DNA of 64,000 nt from Myoxocephalus aenaeus (taxonomy: Eukaryota; Chordata; Actinopteri; Perciformes; Cottidae), in assembly GCA_038501785.1 (NCBI GenBank), contig JBAMJR010000010.1:573501-637500 (forward strand). Direction: 5' to 3'. The number at the start of each line of letters is the position of its first letter. Position 1 is the stretch's first letter. The notes beneath the pieces are model-generated. The model was not told the DNA's origin, did not search any database, and saw only the letters and a program-made list of their open reading frames with translations. Both the position numbers and the translations under genes were made by a program. Shown in pieces: positions 22,216 through 48,920 of the stretch.

Positions 22216-23710
22216 AAATAGACCCAACACAACCCTACATACACACCTGGAGGAGGGAAAGAAAGATCCAAGGAAACCAGATCCCCTTAAATAAAAAAGT
22301 AATATGCTCGACACCTTTTAACATTTTGAAATGGAAATGGAGAAAAAACTAGGTCATGAAATTCTCATTTTAGAACGCCTGAATTTAGCGGACGAGCTAT
22401 TCTGCAAACACCTGAGGACAAAGTCTTCACGGAGCAGATATGATGTGTAACCCCAACAATAAAATACAAACTATTCACAATCACCCCAGCTCCAGCTGTA
22501 AAAGAATAAATACAAAATGTAGAAATATAAAGAGAAGTAAAGAAAAGCATGATGAAAAGGAACAATATTAGGGAAATTAATAAGGGAACACAATGACAAA
22601 TAAATTAATTACATTGTATAATATAAATGATCAGATCTTTGGATGGATTTGTTTTTAATATAAAATAAAACACATTTTTTTGTATATTTGTATACAGAAA
22701 TGTAAGAAATTGGCTAATTTTTGGGGCTCATTTTCCTGTAAATATCTCTGCAAATTTCAGTTTCCTGTCTTATTTTCTTTGGCTAAAATTCCAAAAGGTA
22801 TAATATACAGAGAACACGTGTGAGATACAGAGAACACGTGTGAGACCAGTTAAGAGGTTCATATACCAGTATGTGTGTTACTGGTTTATTGGTTGATGAT
22901 AGAACACAGGAAAGAACAAAGTTTCAGGATGAATTTCCTCTTTCAAATTATGCATATCACTTTTTTTCCTACTATAAAATAGCACGGTGTGTTAACAGTA
23001 TCTCTGCAAAGTTTGACTTTGATTAAGTGAAGTTAAATATTTTTAGTAATCCATTTCATGAGCCGCTGAGAGCCAAACGCCCTAACTTTCTTCCTGGACC
23101 TTGAACGCCTCTAGTTCCACAACACAAGGCCTCGGCTGAAGCGTGTGCTCAGTTACAGGCCAAACAAGGCCTGTGGAATATCGTTTCATCCATAAGTAAT
23201 TCATATTTCAGTTATTTGGCTGGAAACAATGCAATGTGGTTGATATCGTGCTGATATTGGCGGATTCTGTCGGTCGTAAGCTTTACAGAAAGGTGCGCTA
23301 ATCATGTGTAGCATCAAGCTAGCGATATGAACATTGATATTTCCTTGCACTTGGGGTGCTCTCGAGTCACTCTCAAGTCTTCTCAAGTCATACTTATGGT
23401 TTATCTTAATGTTGAATTGTGTTATAAACATGTAACATGGACTTTTATGCTCTTGTAAGGCTCTGCAGTGTTTTCTTGCTCTGTCACATCAGAGGCTCTG
23501 GTATCTATTCATGGGAGTAGAGGACTTGGAGAGTGAGGAAGACCCCCTGATGAAGGAAAATGATTCATTATTGTCTCCTGATGTTCTGACACATTTCTCT
23601 GATTGGCTTCTGATCTTCTATTTAAAATACAAACAAAATCTGTGTGGAGAATTAAACAAAACTCAAAGAATAGACGTTGGAAATGTGGGTCAGTCAGACG
23701 TGTTTCATAA
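22216..23710. other. intergenic, no feature recognised
   Basis: AT-rich sequence. A short duplication GATACAGAGAACACGTGTGA occurs twice near 22803-22845. Confidence 0.4.
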
Positions 23711-24732
23711 GGTTGTTACCTCCATAACACTGCTGCTGTTGCACAAGGTGTTATAGTGTATGTTGTTACCTCCATAACACTGCTGCTGTTGCACAAGGTG
23801 TTATAGTGTATGTTGTTACCTCCATAACACTGCTGCTGTTGCACAAGGTGCTATAGTTTATGTTGTTACCTCCATAACACTGTTGCTGTTGCACAAGGTG
23901 TTATAGTGTATGTTGTTACCTCCATAACACTGCTGCTGTTGCACAAGGTGTTATAGTTTATGTTGTTACCTCCATAACACTGCTGCTGTTGCACAAGGTG
24001 TTATAGTTTATGTTGTTACCTCCATAACACTGTTGCTGTTGCACAAGGTGTTATAGTGTATGTTGTTACCTCCATAACACTGCTGCTGTTGCACAAGGTG
24101 TTATAGTTTATGTCGTTACCTCCATAACACTGCTGCTGTTGCACAAGGTGCTATAGTTTATGTCGTTACCTCCATAACACTGCTGCTGTTGCACAAGGTG
24201 CTATAGTTTATGTCGTTACCTCCATAACACTGCTGCTGTTGCACAAGGTGCTATAGTTTATGTTGTTACCTCCATAACACTGTTGCTGTTGCACAAGGTG
24301 CTATAGTTTATGTCGTTACCTCCATAACACTGCTGCTGTTGCACAAGGTGTTATAGTTTATGTCGTTACCTCCATAACACTGCTGCTGTTGCACAAGGTG
24401 CAGGTTGTTACCTCCATAACACTGCTGCTGTTGCACAAGGTGCAGGTTGTTACCTCCATAACACTGCTGCTGTTGCACAAGGTGCAGGTTGTTACCTCCA
24501 TAACACTGCTGCTGTTGCACAAGGTGTTATAGTTTATGTCGTTACCTCCATAACACTGCTGCTGTTGCACATGGTGTTATAGTTTATGTCGTTACCTCCA
24601 TAACACTGCTGCTGTTGCACAAGGTGCTATAGTTTATGTCGTTACCTCCATAACACTGCTGCTGTTGCACAAGGTGCTTTAGTTTATGTCGTTACCTCCA
24701 TAACACTGCTGCTGTTGCACAAGGCGTTATAA
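23711..24732. repeat. 50-bp minisatellite TGTTACCTCCATAACACTGC
   Basis: About 20 units of 50 bp, with shorter units of about 36 bp (CACAAGGTGCAGGTTGTTAC) around 24400-24520. The minus-strand frames CNSSSVMEVTT are repeat artefacts. Confidence 0.95.
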
Positions 24733-26335
24733 GTGCAGGTGTGCACACGTTGGCTTGCACATGTCTGCACCTGGGTAAGCTGCCAGGCTGTATCATTACA
24801 TGATGCTTTATCAGGACATTCATCTCTCTCTCACACACACCCACACAGCATGGTTTTATGATACTTCAGAGGCTCATGCAGCATTTATACGTCTTTCAAT
24901 TATGAAAATTACCAAGAGGGACGTTTTGCAGATTCATGAAATTATGTGGAGCATTTGTTTTTCAAATTGGCAATTATGAAACCGTATGTCAGAAACTGGG
25001 TGCCAACAGAACGCTGGTTATGAGACGACGTGCTGTTTGACAACGTGTGTGTTGACCTCGATAGAGACGCCACAGAGCGTCCTGAGAAACAGAATAACGG
25101 TCCAATGATTGGTGATCGCAGCTGTTCCTGAAGAAGCAACCGATGACTTGATTTGATTGTCCTCAGTCGTAAAGTTGGGAGCACTTTGTCGTCAACGAGT
25201 TCTCATGTTCGGTTTGGTGTCCCAGTTCTATAATCTACACTAAATCTAGTAAATACTCTGAATTCTGTGAAAACACGCGACATGAATACGCATGACACAA
25301 GACTCACGGTGGAGCTTCGTAGCTTTGACTTGGCTTTTTCTGTTTGTAATCTCTGCTTTTAAAAAGGTGCTATATCATTTAAGTTATTATTATTATTTAG
25401 TCTTTATATAACATTTATTATTATTTTTTCAGTTTTAAACTCTGTTTTCAAAAGGTGCTATATAAACACTATTATTATTATTATTATTATTATTGTTTTT
25501 ACTGTTCCATTATCCAAACCGCCTATCATATTTTAGGGTCTCCACTATCTTATTTTACTTATTTATTTAATTTAATTAGTTTGTTCTCATTGCATCGATT
25601 GTTTTGATTGTTTCATCTATTGTCCTGTTTTATCAGGGTTTAAATTCTACTTTATTTATTTTTTCTGCTCTTATTGGACCTCAATGTGGAGCTGTTATAA
25701 TTGAGCTTTTAGCACTTTATATAAAAATGATGATGATGATTATTTTATTTGATGTGTTCGGTATCGATTGTTTTTATTGTTTAATCTATTGTCCTGTTTT
25801 ATCAGTGTTTGCCTCATAACAGCTTTCTGTTATATTTGAGCTTTGCTTTGTCTGTCAAAGCACTTTGTAAACTCTGCTTATATTTGTTAATATTATCCCC
25901 TCCCTTTATGTAAGAATAGAGATTAAATCCTGTTCACTATTATATCTAAAGTCAGAGTATGTCCTCTTAGCTGGGGGCCCATAGTTACATAAAGTCCAAA
26001 TTGGCCCTGAATTGGGTCAGCGACAGTATTTAAGAACCCCAGAACTCTGAAACCAGGCTACTTGATTTTGTATGTATTCTGCCTGCAACATTAATAGTTT
26101 AGTATTTAATATATATTTAATATTCTAACAACAGACTTGAAAAAAACACTGCTTATATAAATGCATTACATAAAAAACAAAGAATCAATCCCCCATCCGG
26201 GTCTCGCAGTAAAGCAGCAGACAGTGATAATTAAACACGCTTTTATTTGTATTTTAAGTTAATTTGATGTACTGTGACATCACGCGCGGGTCCTTTTATT
26301 AAAATATAATAATAATAATTGTGATGTTGTTTGTC
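24733..26335. other. AT-rich intergenic stretch with LINE-tail-like sequence
   Basis: No gene seen. 25360-25495 twice contains AAAGGTGCTATAT followed by (TTA)n, which resembles 3' tails of fish LINE/SINE elements. No element could be delimited. Confidence 0.4.
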
Positions 26336-26448
26336 TGAAGCAGAGAGAAAGTCCACCACTTGTTGCCTTTTGGTGAAGTTACACAATATCTGGGGCGTTG
26401 CGTAAGCGCGAGCCGGTTAACGGGGGCCAATGGGAGCCCGCCTCGCGC

Positions 26449-26458
26449 GTCACGTGAC
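26449..26458. promoter_or_regulatory. GTCACGTGAC palindromic E-box (USF/TFEB, CLEAR-type)
   Basis: Exact 10-bp palindrome in the lonrf2 CpG-rich promoter. It matches the remembered CLEAR/M-box consensus bound by MiT/TFE and USF bHLH-ZIP factors. Confidence 0.55.
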
Positions 26459-26992
26459 GGTCCCTCGCGCTCGCTTCAGCGAATGGGAACGCGAGAGCCC
26501 CCCGCAGAAGCAGGAGGAGGAGGAGGAAACCTCTTTAGAGGCTGGAAAAGCCAACTGGCGAGAAACAAGATGGAGACCTCCAGCGACTGATGTTATTCTA
26601 TTTTCACCGGGCGGTTCTCTGTGTTGAAGAAGGAGACTCCGCGAAGGGATTCAGTATAATACCCGCCTTTTCATTTTATTATATTTTGGTCGGGAGGAAG
26701 GACATCGTCTGTGGATTCCCACGAGCTGCGTCAGTTACGTCGTTAACCTCAGATAACCCGTCAGTTAACGTCAGCTAGCTACGGGGTCTCCGATGTAAAC
26801 GTCGCACCGGGAATTTAAGCTTCTTACTTGGTAATACGCGCGGGGGGGCTTTTCCCCCGCACCGGGACCGGAAACGTGCTGAATATATATGTGTTGTTAA
26901 TACTGAGATATTATCTGGCAGGTTTATAGACGTCAGCGGTGCCGGTGACGGCGGAGGAGAGGCTGTTTGCGGGGCTTCGACACGGACCAACG

Positions 26993-27055
26993 ATGTCACA
27001 AACACGGGTTATTTTACCGGGGTTCGGGTCGTGTGACTCGGAGTTACCTACGTGA
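26993..27055 (+). other. upstream ORF in the lonrf2 leader (20 codons)
   Basis: ATG at 26993 in context AACGATGT, TGA at 27053-27055, 66 bp before the lonrf2 ATG and not overlapping it. A minimal start-stop (ATG TAA) is also present at 26793-26798. Both matter only if transcription starts upstream of them. Confidence 0.4.
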
Positions 27056-27121
27056 GAGACGAGGACTTCCAGTGAGCTTCAGTTAAGGATCTAGACCCCC
27101 CCACCCCTTTTTGTTAGCGAC

Positions 27122-42365
<15,244 letters not shown>

Positions 42366-42523
42366 TCGCTCTGGCTTCCATGAAGTCCAGCACATCGCGG
42401 TTCTCTCAGGACTCTCGCTGACTCTTCTGACTCGTGAACTCCTCGCCGGATGACTTTCACCATGAGGACTTTGGACCAGATTCTGATGTGAAACACATCC
42501 TTGTTCCGACTTATACTGAGCAG

Positions 42524-42560
42524 TATTTCTTCTTCTTCTTCTTCTTCTTTTCTTCTTCTT
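42524..42560. repeat. (TTC)n in lonrf2 3'UTR
   Basis: About 12 TTC triplets with one TTTTC interruption. Confidence 0.93.
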
Positions 42561-42606
42561 CGCTGAAACTGAAGTTTTTCTTTCACCGTTTGTGCAGTCA
42601 AAGCAA

Positions 42607-42612
42607 AATAAA
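42607..42612 (+). terminator. lonrf2: lonrf2 polyadenylation signal AATAAA
   Basis: AATAAA 242 bp after the stop codon, followed by a modestly T-rich stretch. It puts the mRNA end near 42630, before the CTT repeat and the 24-bp minisatellite. Confidence 0.55.
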
Positions 42613-42667
42613 CAACTCCTGATATATGAAGCAAAAACGTGACGGCGAAACACGCCACAGTGAATGT

Positions 42668-42733
42668 ATCTTCTTCTTCTTCTTCTTCTTCTTCTTCTTC
42701 TTCTTCTTCTTCTTCTTCTTCTTCTTCTTCTAC
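42668..42733. repeat. (TTC)n downstream of lonrf2
   Basis: About 22 uninterrupted TTC triplets. Confidence 0.96.
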
Positions 42734-42817
42734 AGAACCGTTTGGCGAGGTGCATGTGAGGCCGGACGCCTGCTGCTTCCTGACTGAGCCAAAGACACCT
42801 GGAGCTTTTTCTACCCA

Positions 42818-45000
42818 TCTGTGGGCGTGTCCCTCAGGCTGTCTGTGGGCGTGTCCCTCAGGCTGTCTGTGGGCGTGTACCTCTGGCTGTCTGTGGGCGT
42901 GTACCTCAGGCTGTCTGTGGGCGTGTCCCTCAGGCTGTCTGTGGGCGTGTACCTCAGGCTGTCTGTGGGCGTGTACCTCAGGCTGTCTGTGGGCGTGTCC
43001 CTCAGGCTGTCTGTGGGCGTGTACCTCAGGCTGTCTGTGGGCGTGTACCTCAGGCTGTCTGTGGGCGTGTACCTCAGGCTGTCTGTGGGCGTGTCCCTCA
43101 GGCTGTCTGTGGGCGTGTCCCTCAGGCTGTCTGTGGGCGTGTCCCTCAGGCTGTCTGTGGGCGTGTACCTCAGGCTGTCTGTGGGCGTGTACCTCAGGCT
43201 GTCTGTGGGCGTGTCCCTCTGTCTGTGGGCGTGTCCCTCAGTCTGTGGGCGTGTCCCTCAGGCTGTCTGTGGGCGTGTCCCTCAGGCTGTCTGTGGGCGT
43301 GTACCTCGGGCTGTCTGTGGGCGTGTACCTCGGGCTGTCTGTGGGCGTGTACCTCGGGCTGTCTGTGGGCGTGTACCTCGGGCTGTCTGTGGGCGTGTCC
43401 CTCGGGCTGTCTGTGGGCGTGTACCTCAGGCTGTCTGTGGGCGTGTACCTCAGGCTGTCTGTGGGCGTGTACCTCGGGCTGTCTGTGGGCGTGTCCCTCG
43501 GGCTGTCTGTGGGCGTGTACCTCGGGCTGTCTGTGGGCGTGTACCTCAGGCTGTCTGTGGGCGTGTACCTCAGGCTGTCTGTGGGCGTGTCCCTCAGGCT
43601 GTCTGTGGGCGTGTACCTCGGGCTGTCTGTGGGCGTGTCCCTCGGGCTGTCTGTGGGCGTGTACCTCGGGCTGTCTGTGGGCGTGTACCTCAGGCTGTCT
43701 GTGGGCGTGTACCTCAGGCTGTCTGTGGGCGTGTCCCTCAGGCTGTCTGTGGGCGTGTCCCTCAGGCTGTCTGTGGGCGTGTCCCTCAGGCTGTCTGTGG
43801 GCGTGTACCTCAGGCTGTCTGTGGGCGTGTACCTCAGGCTGTCTGTGGGCGTGTCCCTCTGTCTGTGGGCGTGTCCCTCAGTCTGTGGGCGTGTCCCTCA
43901 GGCTGTCTGTGGGCGTGTCCCTCGGGCTGTCTGTGGGCGTGTACCTCGGGCTGTCTGTGGGCGTGTACCTCGGGCTGTCTGTGGGCGTGTACCTCGGGCT
44001 GTCTGTGGGCGTGTACCTCGGGCTGTCTGTGGGCGTGTCCCTCGGGCTGTCTGTGGGCGTGTACCTCGGGCTGTCTGTGGGCGTGTACCTCGGGCTGTCT
44101 GTGGGCGTGTACCTCGGGCTGTCTGTGGGCGTGTCCCTCGGGCTGTCTGTGGGCGTGTCCCTCGGGCTGTCTGTGGGCGTGTCCCTCGGGCTGTCTGTGG
44201 GCGTGTACCTCGGGCTGTCTGTGGGCGTGTACCTCGGGCTGTCTGTGGGCGTGTCCCTCGGGCTGTCTGTGGGCGTGTACCTCGGGCTGTCTGTGGGCGT
44301 GTACCTCGGGCTGTCTGTGGGCGTGTACCTCGGGCTGTCTGTGGGCGTGTACCTCGGGCTGTCTGTGGGCGTGTACCTCGGGCTGTCTGTGGGCGTGTAC
44401 CTCGGGCTGTCTGTGGGCGTGTCCCTCGGGCTGTCTGTGGGCGTGTCCCTCGGGCTGTCTGTGGGCGTGTCCCTCGGGCTGTCTGTGGGCGTGTACCTCG
44501 GGCTGTCTGTGGGCGTGTACCTCGGGCTGTCTGTGGGCGTGTACCTCGGGCTGTCTGTGGGCGTGTCCCTCGGGCTGTCTGTGGGCGTGTCCCTCGGGCT
44601 GTCTGTGGGCGTGTCCCTCAGGCTGTCTGTGGGCGTGTCCCTCGGGCTGTCTGTGGGCGTGTACCTCAGGCTGTCTGTGGGCGTGTACCTCGGGCTGTCT
44701 GTGGGCGTGTCCCTCGGGCTGTCTGTGGGCGTGTCCCTCGGGCTGTCTGTGGGCGTGTCCCTCGGGCTGTCTGTGGGCGTGTACCTCGGGCTGTCTGTGG
44801 GCGTGTACCTCGGGCTGTCTGTGGGCGTGTCCCTCGGGCTGTCTGTGGGCGTGTCCCTCCGGCTGTCTGTGGGCGTGTCCCTCGGGCTGTCTGTGGGCGT
44901 GTCCCTCGGGCTGTCTGTGGGCGTGTCCCTCGGGCTGTCTGTGGGCGTGTCCCTCCGGCTGTCTGTGGGCGTGTCCCTCAGGCTGTCTGTGGGCGTGTCT
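42818..45000. repeat. 2.2-kb 24-bp minisatellite GGCTGTCTGTGGGCGTGTCC
   Basis: About 90 units of 24 bp, plus two pairs of 18-bp units near 43210-43250 and 43850-43890. Two biallelic positions (GTCC/GTAC and CTCA/CTCG) vary along the array. Because 24 is divisible by 3, all plus-strand frames stay open for hundreds of codons (up to 803). These frames are not genes. Confidence 0.97.
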
Positions 45001-45144
45001 ACCCGCGCTCTCGTGACATTAAAGTGCGTCTGAGAGAAATCGTCCTGTGAGATTCAGTTGATGTGGAGCGTCGTCCTGTCGTAGCAGATCTCTGGGACGC
45101 AGTTAAAGGGGCTGATTGTAGATTTTCTGCTGCTTCTTCTTCTT

Positions 45145-45193
45145 TTTCTTCTTGTGTTCTCTCTCTCTCTCTCTGTCTCTCTCTCTCTCTCTC
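45145..45193. repeat. (CT)n microsatellite
   Basis: CT dinucleotides following a CTTCTT run. Confidence 0.93.
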
Positions 45194-45529
45194 CATACGT
45201 GTGGTGAAGTCTGACGTCGGAGAGGTTCACCTGTATATCAATGTAACTGAGGCCTTTTTAAGTGTTTTATTTAAGAACATCTCGCCCTCCTCTCTCTGAT
45301 ATGTTTACATGCACGCTGTCATGCCACTACTTCTGTTTGTATTCCATGTTTCTCTCCAGAACTCTAACATGTTCCGTCTCTTGAAACTTATATTTTGGAT
45401 CTTTATCGCCAGCTGTTGATCAATCTTTCAGCTTGAAACATGTTGGCCACAGAGCTAAAGTGGTTTAAAAACAACTCAATGTGGCACAATAATGACCACA
45501 TGTACATGATGGTTGTACACATGGACGAC
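45194..45529. other. intergenic, no feature recognised
   Basis: Unique-looking sequence with no supported exon. Confidence 0.4.
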
Positions 45530-45700
45530 CTCCACCAGGGGGCGACTCCTCTGGTTGTATAGAAGTACTTCTTCAATACAGCATGATGGTCATTTAGAGT
45601 CAAACAGGCCGTAAAGCTGGGGATGCTTTAGGGGCGGGGCTACAGGGTGATTGACAGCTCGACATCAGAGACGTATACAGCGTTTCTTTAAAAAATATTC
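45530..45700 (-). repeat. dispersed repeat family, copy D, with single CTCF-like motif
   Basis: CCACCAGGGGGCGACTCCTC at about 45535 is joined to TTCTTCAATACAGCATGATG and GGGCGGGGCTACAGGGTGAT, the same order as in intron 10 but with one motif copy. Confidence 0.85.
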
Positions 45701-45816
45701 GGCTTTCCAAATGTTTCTTTTTCTTCTTCAGAGGATTGAATTTGTTTTGGTGAGAAACACTGAATGTGAACTTCAGCGTGACCTTTGGTTCAAGGTCACG
45801 CTGACTCTGAGTCGTG

Positions 45817-45842
45817 GTCACGTGACTCGTTGGTCACGTGAC
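45817..45842. promoter_or_regulatory. two GTCACGTGAC palindromes
   Basis: Exact GTCACGTGAC at 45817-45826 and 45833-45842, 16 bp apart (GTCACGTGACTCGTTG tandem). Same word as in the lonrf2 promoter. Confidence 0.5.
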
Positions 45843-46261
45843 TCGTTGTGTGAATCTGTCCTTCCAGGTGTGCGTGACTCCTCTCGGTCACTGGGGTTCA
45901 CGACGTGCTGCGTTTCCCTGGTATATTTGTAAAGGGAGATCTTATACCTATTTTTTATTGCAAATAAAGTAAAAAATCATATTCTGCCCCGTTTGTGGTG
46001 TTTTCTGTAGCAGCTGCTTCCTGTTGTTGTTGAGGAGAAGCATCCTCATCCTCATCCTCACACATTAAACGGCTACAGATACTAAAGACGACTACAAAGA
46101 GACAAAACGACTAAGATAATTCTTCATAAAGATACAAAGTGACAACATAATATACACTTCTGATGACGACTCCTCTGGCGTCTGGAGGAAGAAGAGAAAG
46201 CATCTTCTGTTCCACTGAAGGTGTTTTTATAGACATCTCAGTGACAGGATGCTTCTCTCCC

Positions 46262-47157
46262 TGCTGCCTGGAGGACGCAGTGGCGCCTGTTGGCCACAGG
46301 GGGGCAGTGCTGGTGAGAGAGAGAGCAGCTGAGAGGACGCAGTGGCGCCTGTTGGCCACAGGGGGGCAGTGCTGGTGAGAGAGAGCAGCTGAGAGGACGC
46401 AGTGGCGCCTGTTGGCCACAGGGGGGCAGTGCTGGTGAGAGAGAGAGAGAGCAGTGGCGCCTGTTGGCCACAGGGGGGCAGTACTAGAGAGAGAGAGACA
46501 GAGAGCAGTGGCGCCTGTTGGCCACAGGGGGCAGTGCTGGTGAGAGAGAGAGAGAGACAGAGAGCAGTGGCGCCTGTTGGCCACAGGGGGCAGTGCTGGT
46601 GAGAGAGAGAGACAGAGAGCAGTGGCGCCTGTTGGCCACAGGGGGCAGTGCTGGTGAGAGAGAGAGCAGCTGAGAGGACGCAGTGGCGCCTGTTGGCCAC
46701 AGGGGGGCAGTACTAGAGAGAGAGAGACAGAGAGCAGTGGCGCCTGTTGGCCACAGGGGGGCAGTGCTGGTGAGAGAGAGCAGCTGAGAGGACGCAGTGG
46801 CGCCTGTTGGCCACAGGGGGGCAGTACTAGAGAGAGAGAGACAGAGAGCAGTGGCGCCTGTTGGCCACAGGGGGCAGTGCTGGTGAGAGAGAGAGAGAGC
46901 AGTGGCGCCTGTTGGCCACAGGGGGCAGTGCTGGTGAGAGAGAGAGAGACAGAGAGCAGTGGCGCCTGTTGGCCACAGGGGGCAGTGCTGGTGAGAGAGA
47001 GAGAGCAGTGGCGCCTGTTGGCCACAGGGGGCAGTGCTGGTGAGAGAGAGAGAGCAGTGGCGCCTGTTGGCCACAGGGGGCAGTGCTGGTGAGAGAGAGA
47101 GACAGAGAGCAGTGGCGCCTGTTGGCCACAGGGGGCAGTGCTGGTGAGAGAGAGATG
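46262..47157. repeat. VNTR with GTGGCGCCTGTTGGCCACAG and GA spacers
   Basis: About 16 units of 48-62 bp. The fixed core runs from CAGTGGCGCCTGTTGGCCAC through AGGGGGCAGTGCTGG; the spacers are GAGAGA runs of variable length, with or without CAGCTGAGAGGACG. Core part CAGGGGGCAG resembles half of a CTCF motif. Open frames up to 304 codons are artefacts. Confidence 0.95.
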
Positions 47158-48775
47158 AGCTTTGAGTTCATTCAGGGTTCATTCTGATGGAGGTAGACCT
47201 CTTTATGGAGGTAGACCTCTTTATGGAGGTGTTTCCTCCACTTTCATGTCCAACATGAACAGGTGTGGCTCCACATTGTTGTTAAAGAACATTACGTAAA
47301 CTAGTCAACATATAATATTAATATCTACGGTTCTGCCAAAAGTATGTAAAAAAAGTCAACATACCACCGAGAACAGCTACACCTTTGTAATATGGAGTCA
47401 TGAGATTGCGATACAAAATACATATAAAAAAATAAGTTATAAATACATTTAAAATGTGGAAATATAAAGTAAAATAAAAGTTAAACAAGTTAAATAAAAG
47501 TTTAACAAAAAATAGATTTAATTTGGAAAATAATTACAAAATATATGTGGAAATATAAAAATGATTAAATAAAAGAAGAAATATAGAAATGTTAAATGTG
47601 GAATTATAATTGTATTTAGTGATTAGTTTTTATATTTTAGAATTTTAAATTTAAGCTATTTTGTATATTAGCTATTTTTTTATTTTGGTTTAGGTTTTTA
47701 TATTTTTATAAAAACCTCATTTTTATATTATGAATTTTCGTTTTTTTTATTATTAGTTTTGAGAATTTCGATTTTCCAAATTTGTATTTACTTTGGTATT
47801 CTTTTATTTATTCCACTTTATACCTTCACATTTATTTTCTGGTTCTATTACAGTTATTATTGTTCGTGGCACTGTGGGGAGTAACTTTCTGTTGATCTTC
47901 TTGTTGTGTTTGTCTGTTTGGAGGATGTTGACTCACCTTAAGCCTGGGGTGTGTGTGTGGGTGTGGGTGTGTGTGTGTGTGTGTGTGTGTGTGACATTAA
48001 GCAGGTTTCTCTCTACACAGATCTCATCAGCGTCCTCCTCTGTTTTTATTTCCTCACGTTGTGAAACTGGACGTCTCGAATAATAACAAATAGTTTCATG
48101 GTGGTTCTAATCTAAATGATTAATTAATAAAAATACACTTGTTTCTGATTTGTGTGACTAAGATTCAAACTAAGAGCTGCAATAACTTTAACCGACAAAC
48201 CTGTTTGTCAGCCGGTTAGACGTCCGGCTGATTCATTCATACATCCACAGTCTGCTTTTATGAATGTGACGTCTGAGAGGACGAGTCAGGACGAGTTCTG
48301 AGCTCGATTATCAATAACTCCACGACGAGAGCTGGAAGAAGCATTCCTCATGACAGTCTGTGTGACACCAAGAATCATTAGCTTACCTGTCGAGTCCTCA
48401 GGTTATTCTGCGCCTGCTGCTGAGAGTTTAACACTGATGTCTGCAAACAGTTCTGGAAACTACGGTTCCTTCAAGATTCCAGGAGTCACAGACGAGTCGC
48501 TTTCCTTCATGTTTGTTTATCACCTTCATTCACAGATATTCACATTTTGTATTCAGTGTTCTGGACACTTTTTTATTTTTATTTAGAATTTATTTAGTTT
48601 TCTTAGTTTATATAAGAAGGTATTGGTTTGCTTGACTGCTGTAGATGTAATGCTTCTTACTGCAAAGTAAACAAACCAATAAACAATAAGCTATATTCTA
48701 AATATTGCACAAAGTAGTAACTTCACTCACTGAGGAAATACTCACTGGAACAAAGAGCTGAAGAGGCTATAAGAC
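47158..48775. other. intergenic, AT-rich, (GT)n at 47945-47993
   Basis: No supported gene. 47190-47230 contains a short AGGTAGACCTCTTTATGG duplication. Confidence 0.45.
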
Positions 48776-48777
48776 CT

Positions 48778-48858
48778 CGTCTGGTCATGTGACCCGACCT
48801 CTGGTCATGTGACCCGACCTCTGGTCATGTGACCCGACCTCTGGTCATGTGACCCAAC
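48778..48858. repeat. 20-bp tandem repeat CTGGTCATGTGACCCGACCT
   Basis: Four copies; each holds TCATGTGA, an M-box/E-box word. Confidence 0.93.
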
Positions 48859-48920
48859 CCTTCAGTGTGTTATGAACAGCTGACTGTAATCTGCAGGTCT
48901 ACAATAAACTCAAGACCATA

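Larger units (their letters stand above)
26340..27121 (+). promoter_or_regulatory. lonrf2: lonrf2 promoter and 5'UTR (CpG-rich)
   Basis: Base composition switches from AT-rich to CpG-rich at about 26400. It contains a CCAAT box (26427-26431), the palindrome GTCACGTGAC (26449-26458) and several GC-rich blocks, and runs to the lonrf2 start. No TATA box is evident, so initiation may be dispersed. The exact transcription start is unknown, and a 5'UTR intron cannot be excluded. Confidence 0.6.

Noticed and set aside
23711..24732. CRISPR-like repeat-spacer array
   Set aside because: The 50-bp units are contiguous tandem repeats with no unique spacers, in a vertebrate genome; no cas genes.
42639..45050. 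Open frames of 602-803 codons in all three plus frames
   Set aside because: A 24-bp repeat keeps all frames open; there is no start context, splice evidence or domain.
46111..47171. Minus-strand frames up to 304 codons
   Set aside because: Created by the GCGCCTGTTGGCCACAG VNTR; translation is periodic nonsense.
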